Assembly: GCA_007136565.1 (NCBI GenBank)
Contig: SLGS01000054.1
Coordinates: forward strand, 1 to 5,303
DNA: 5,303 bases
Source: Clostridia bacterium
Lineage (GTDB): Bacteria > Bacillota > Sulfobacillia > SLMV01
Direction of reading: 5' to 3'
Shown here: piece by piece, positions 5,290 through 5,303 of the stretch
Numbering within the stretch: position 1 is the first letter of the stretch
Layout of the letters: the number at the start of each line of letters is the position of its first letter
Notes under the pieces: generated by a model
The model's input: the letters and a program-made list of their open reading frames with translations, nothing else
What the model was told of the DNA's origin: nothing
Databases searched by the model: none
Made by a program: the position numbers and the translations under genes

Positions 5290-5303
5290 GAACTCCAGGT
5301 GGG

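Overview
This is a compact, GC-rich bacterial window. The coding evidence is a guanylate kinase (a bacterial and eukaryotic enzyme), Shine-Dalgarno sites and a TldD/TldE pair, with TTG and possibly GTG starts. The Ile codon ATA is used often in all genes despite the high GC, for example five times in the first 177 codons. I cannot name a phylum from this; an uncultivated or little-studied GC-rich lineage is possible, but that is inference. There are no tRNA or rRNA genes, insertion sequences or CRISPR arrays that I can see.

Layout. Positions 1-536 (+) hold the C-terminal part of an ABC-2 type export permease, cut by the left window edge. It converges on a 214-residue metallo-beta-lactamase-fold protein (577-1221, -) whose metal-binding histidines are mostly replaced. 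A 114-bp divergent region (1222-1335) separates this from a guanylate kinase-like gene (1336-1968, +). That region holds a plausible sigma70-type promoter whose spacer contains a perfect 12-bp palindrome, plus a 12-codon open frame whose stop overlaps the kinase start. Next come tldD (about 2125-3519) and tldE (3516-4841), a translationally coupled pair encoding the two subunits of the TldD/TldE zinc protease. A perfect 11-bp hairpin lies between tldE and a convergent small membrane protein of unknown function (4894-5289, -) that reaches almost to the right edge.

How the genes fit together. TldD and TldE certainly act as one complex. TldD carries the HExxxH and C-terminal Cys zinc ligands, and TldE is the non-catalytic partner. 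The kinase supplies GDP if active, but its GMP-binding YYG(T/S) motif reads YYYA. The divergent MBL-fold protein looks like a pseudoenzyme or a member with altered metal chemistry. No functional link between nucleotide metabolism, the MBL-fold protein and the protease is demonstrated; shared control of the divergent pair by the palindrome is a hypothesis. The points most worth a second look are the degenerate MBL protein, the altered kinase motif, the palindrome inside the promoter, and the short open frames that abut the kinase and tldD starts.
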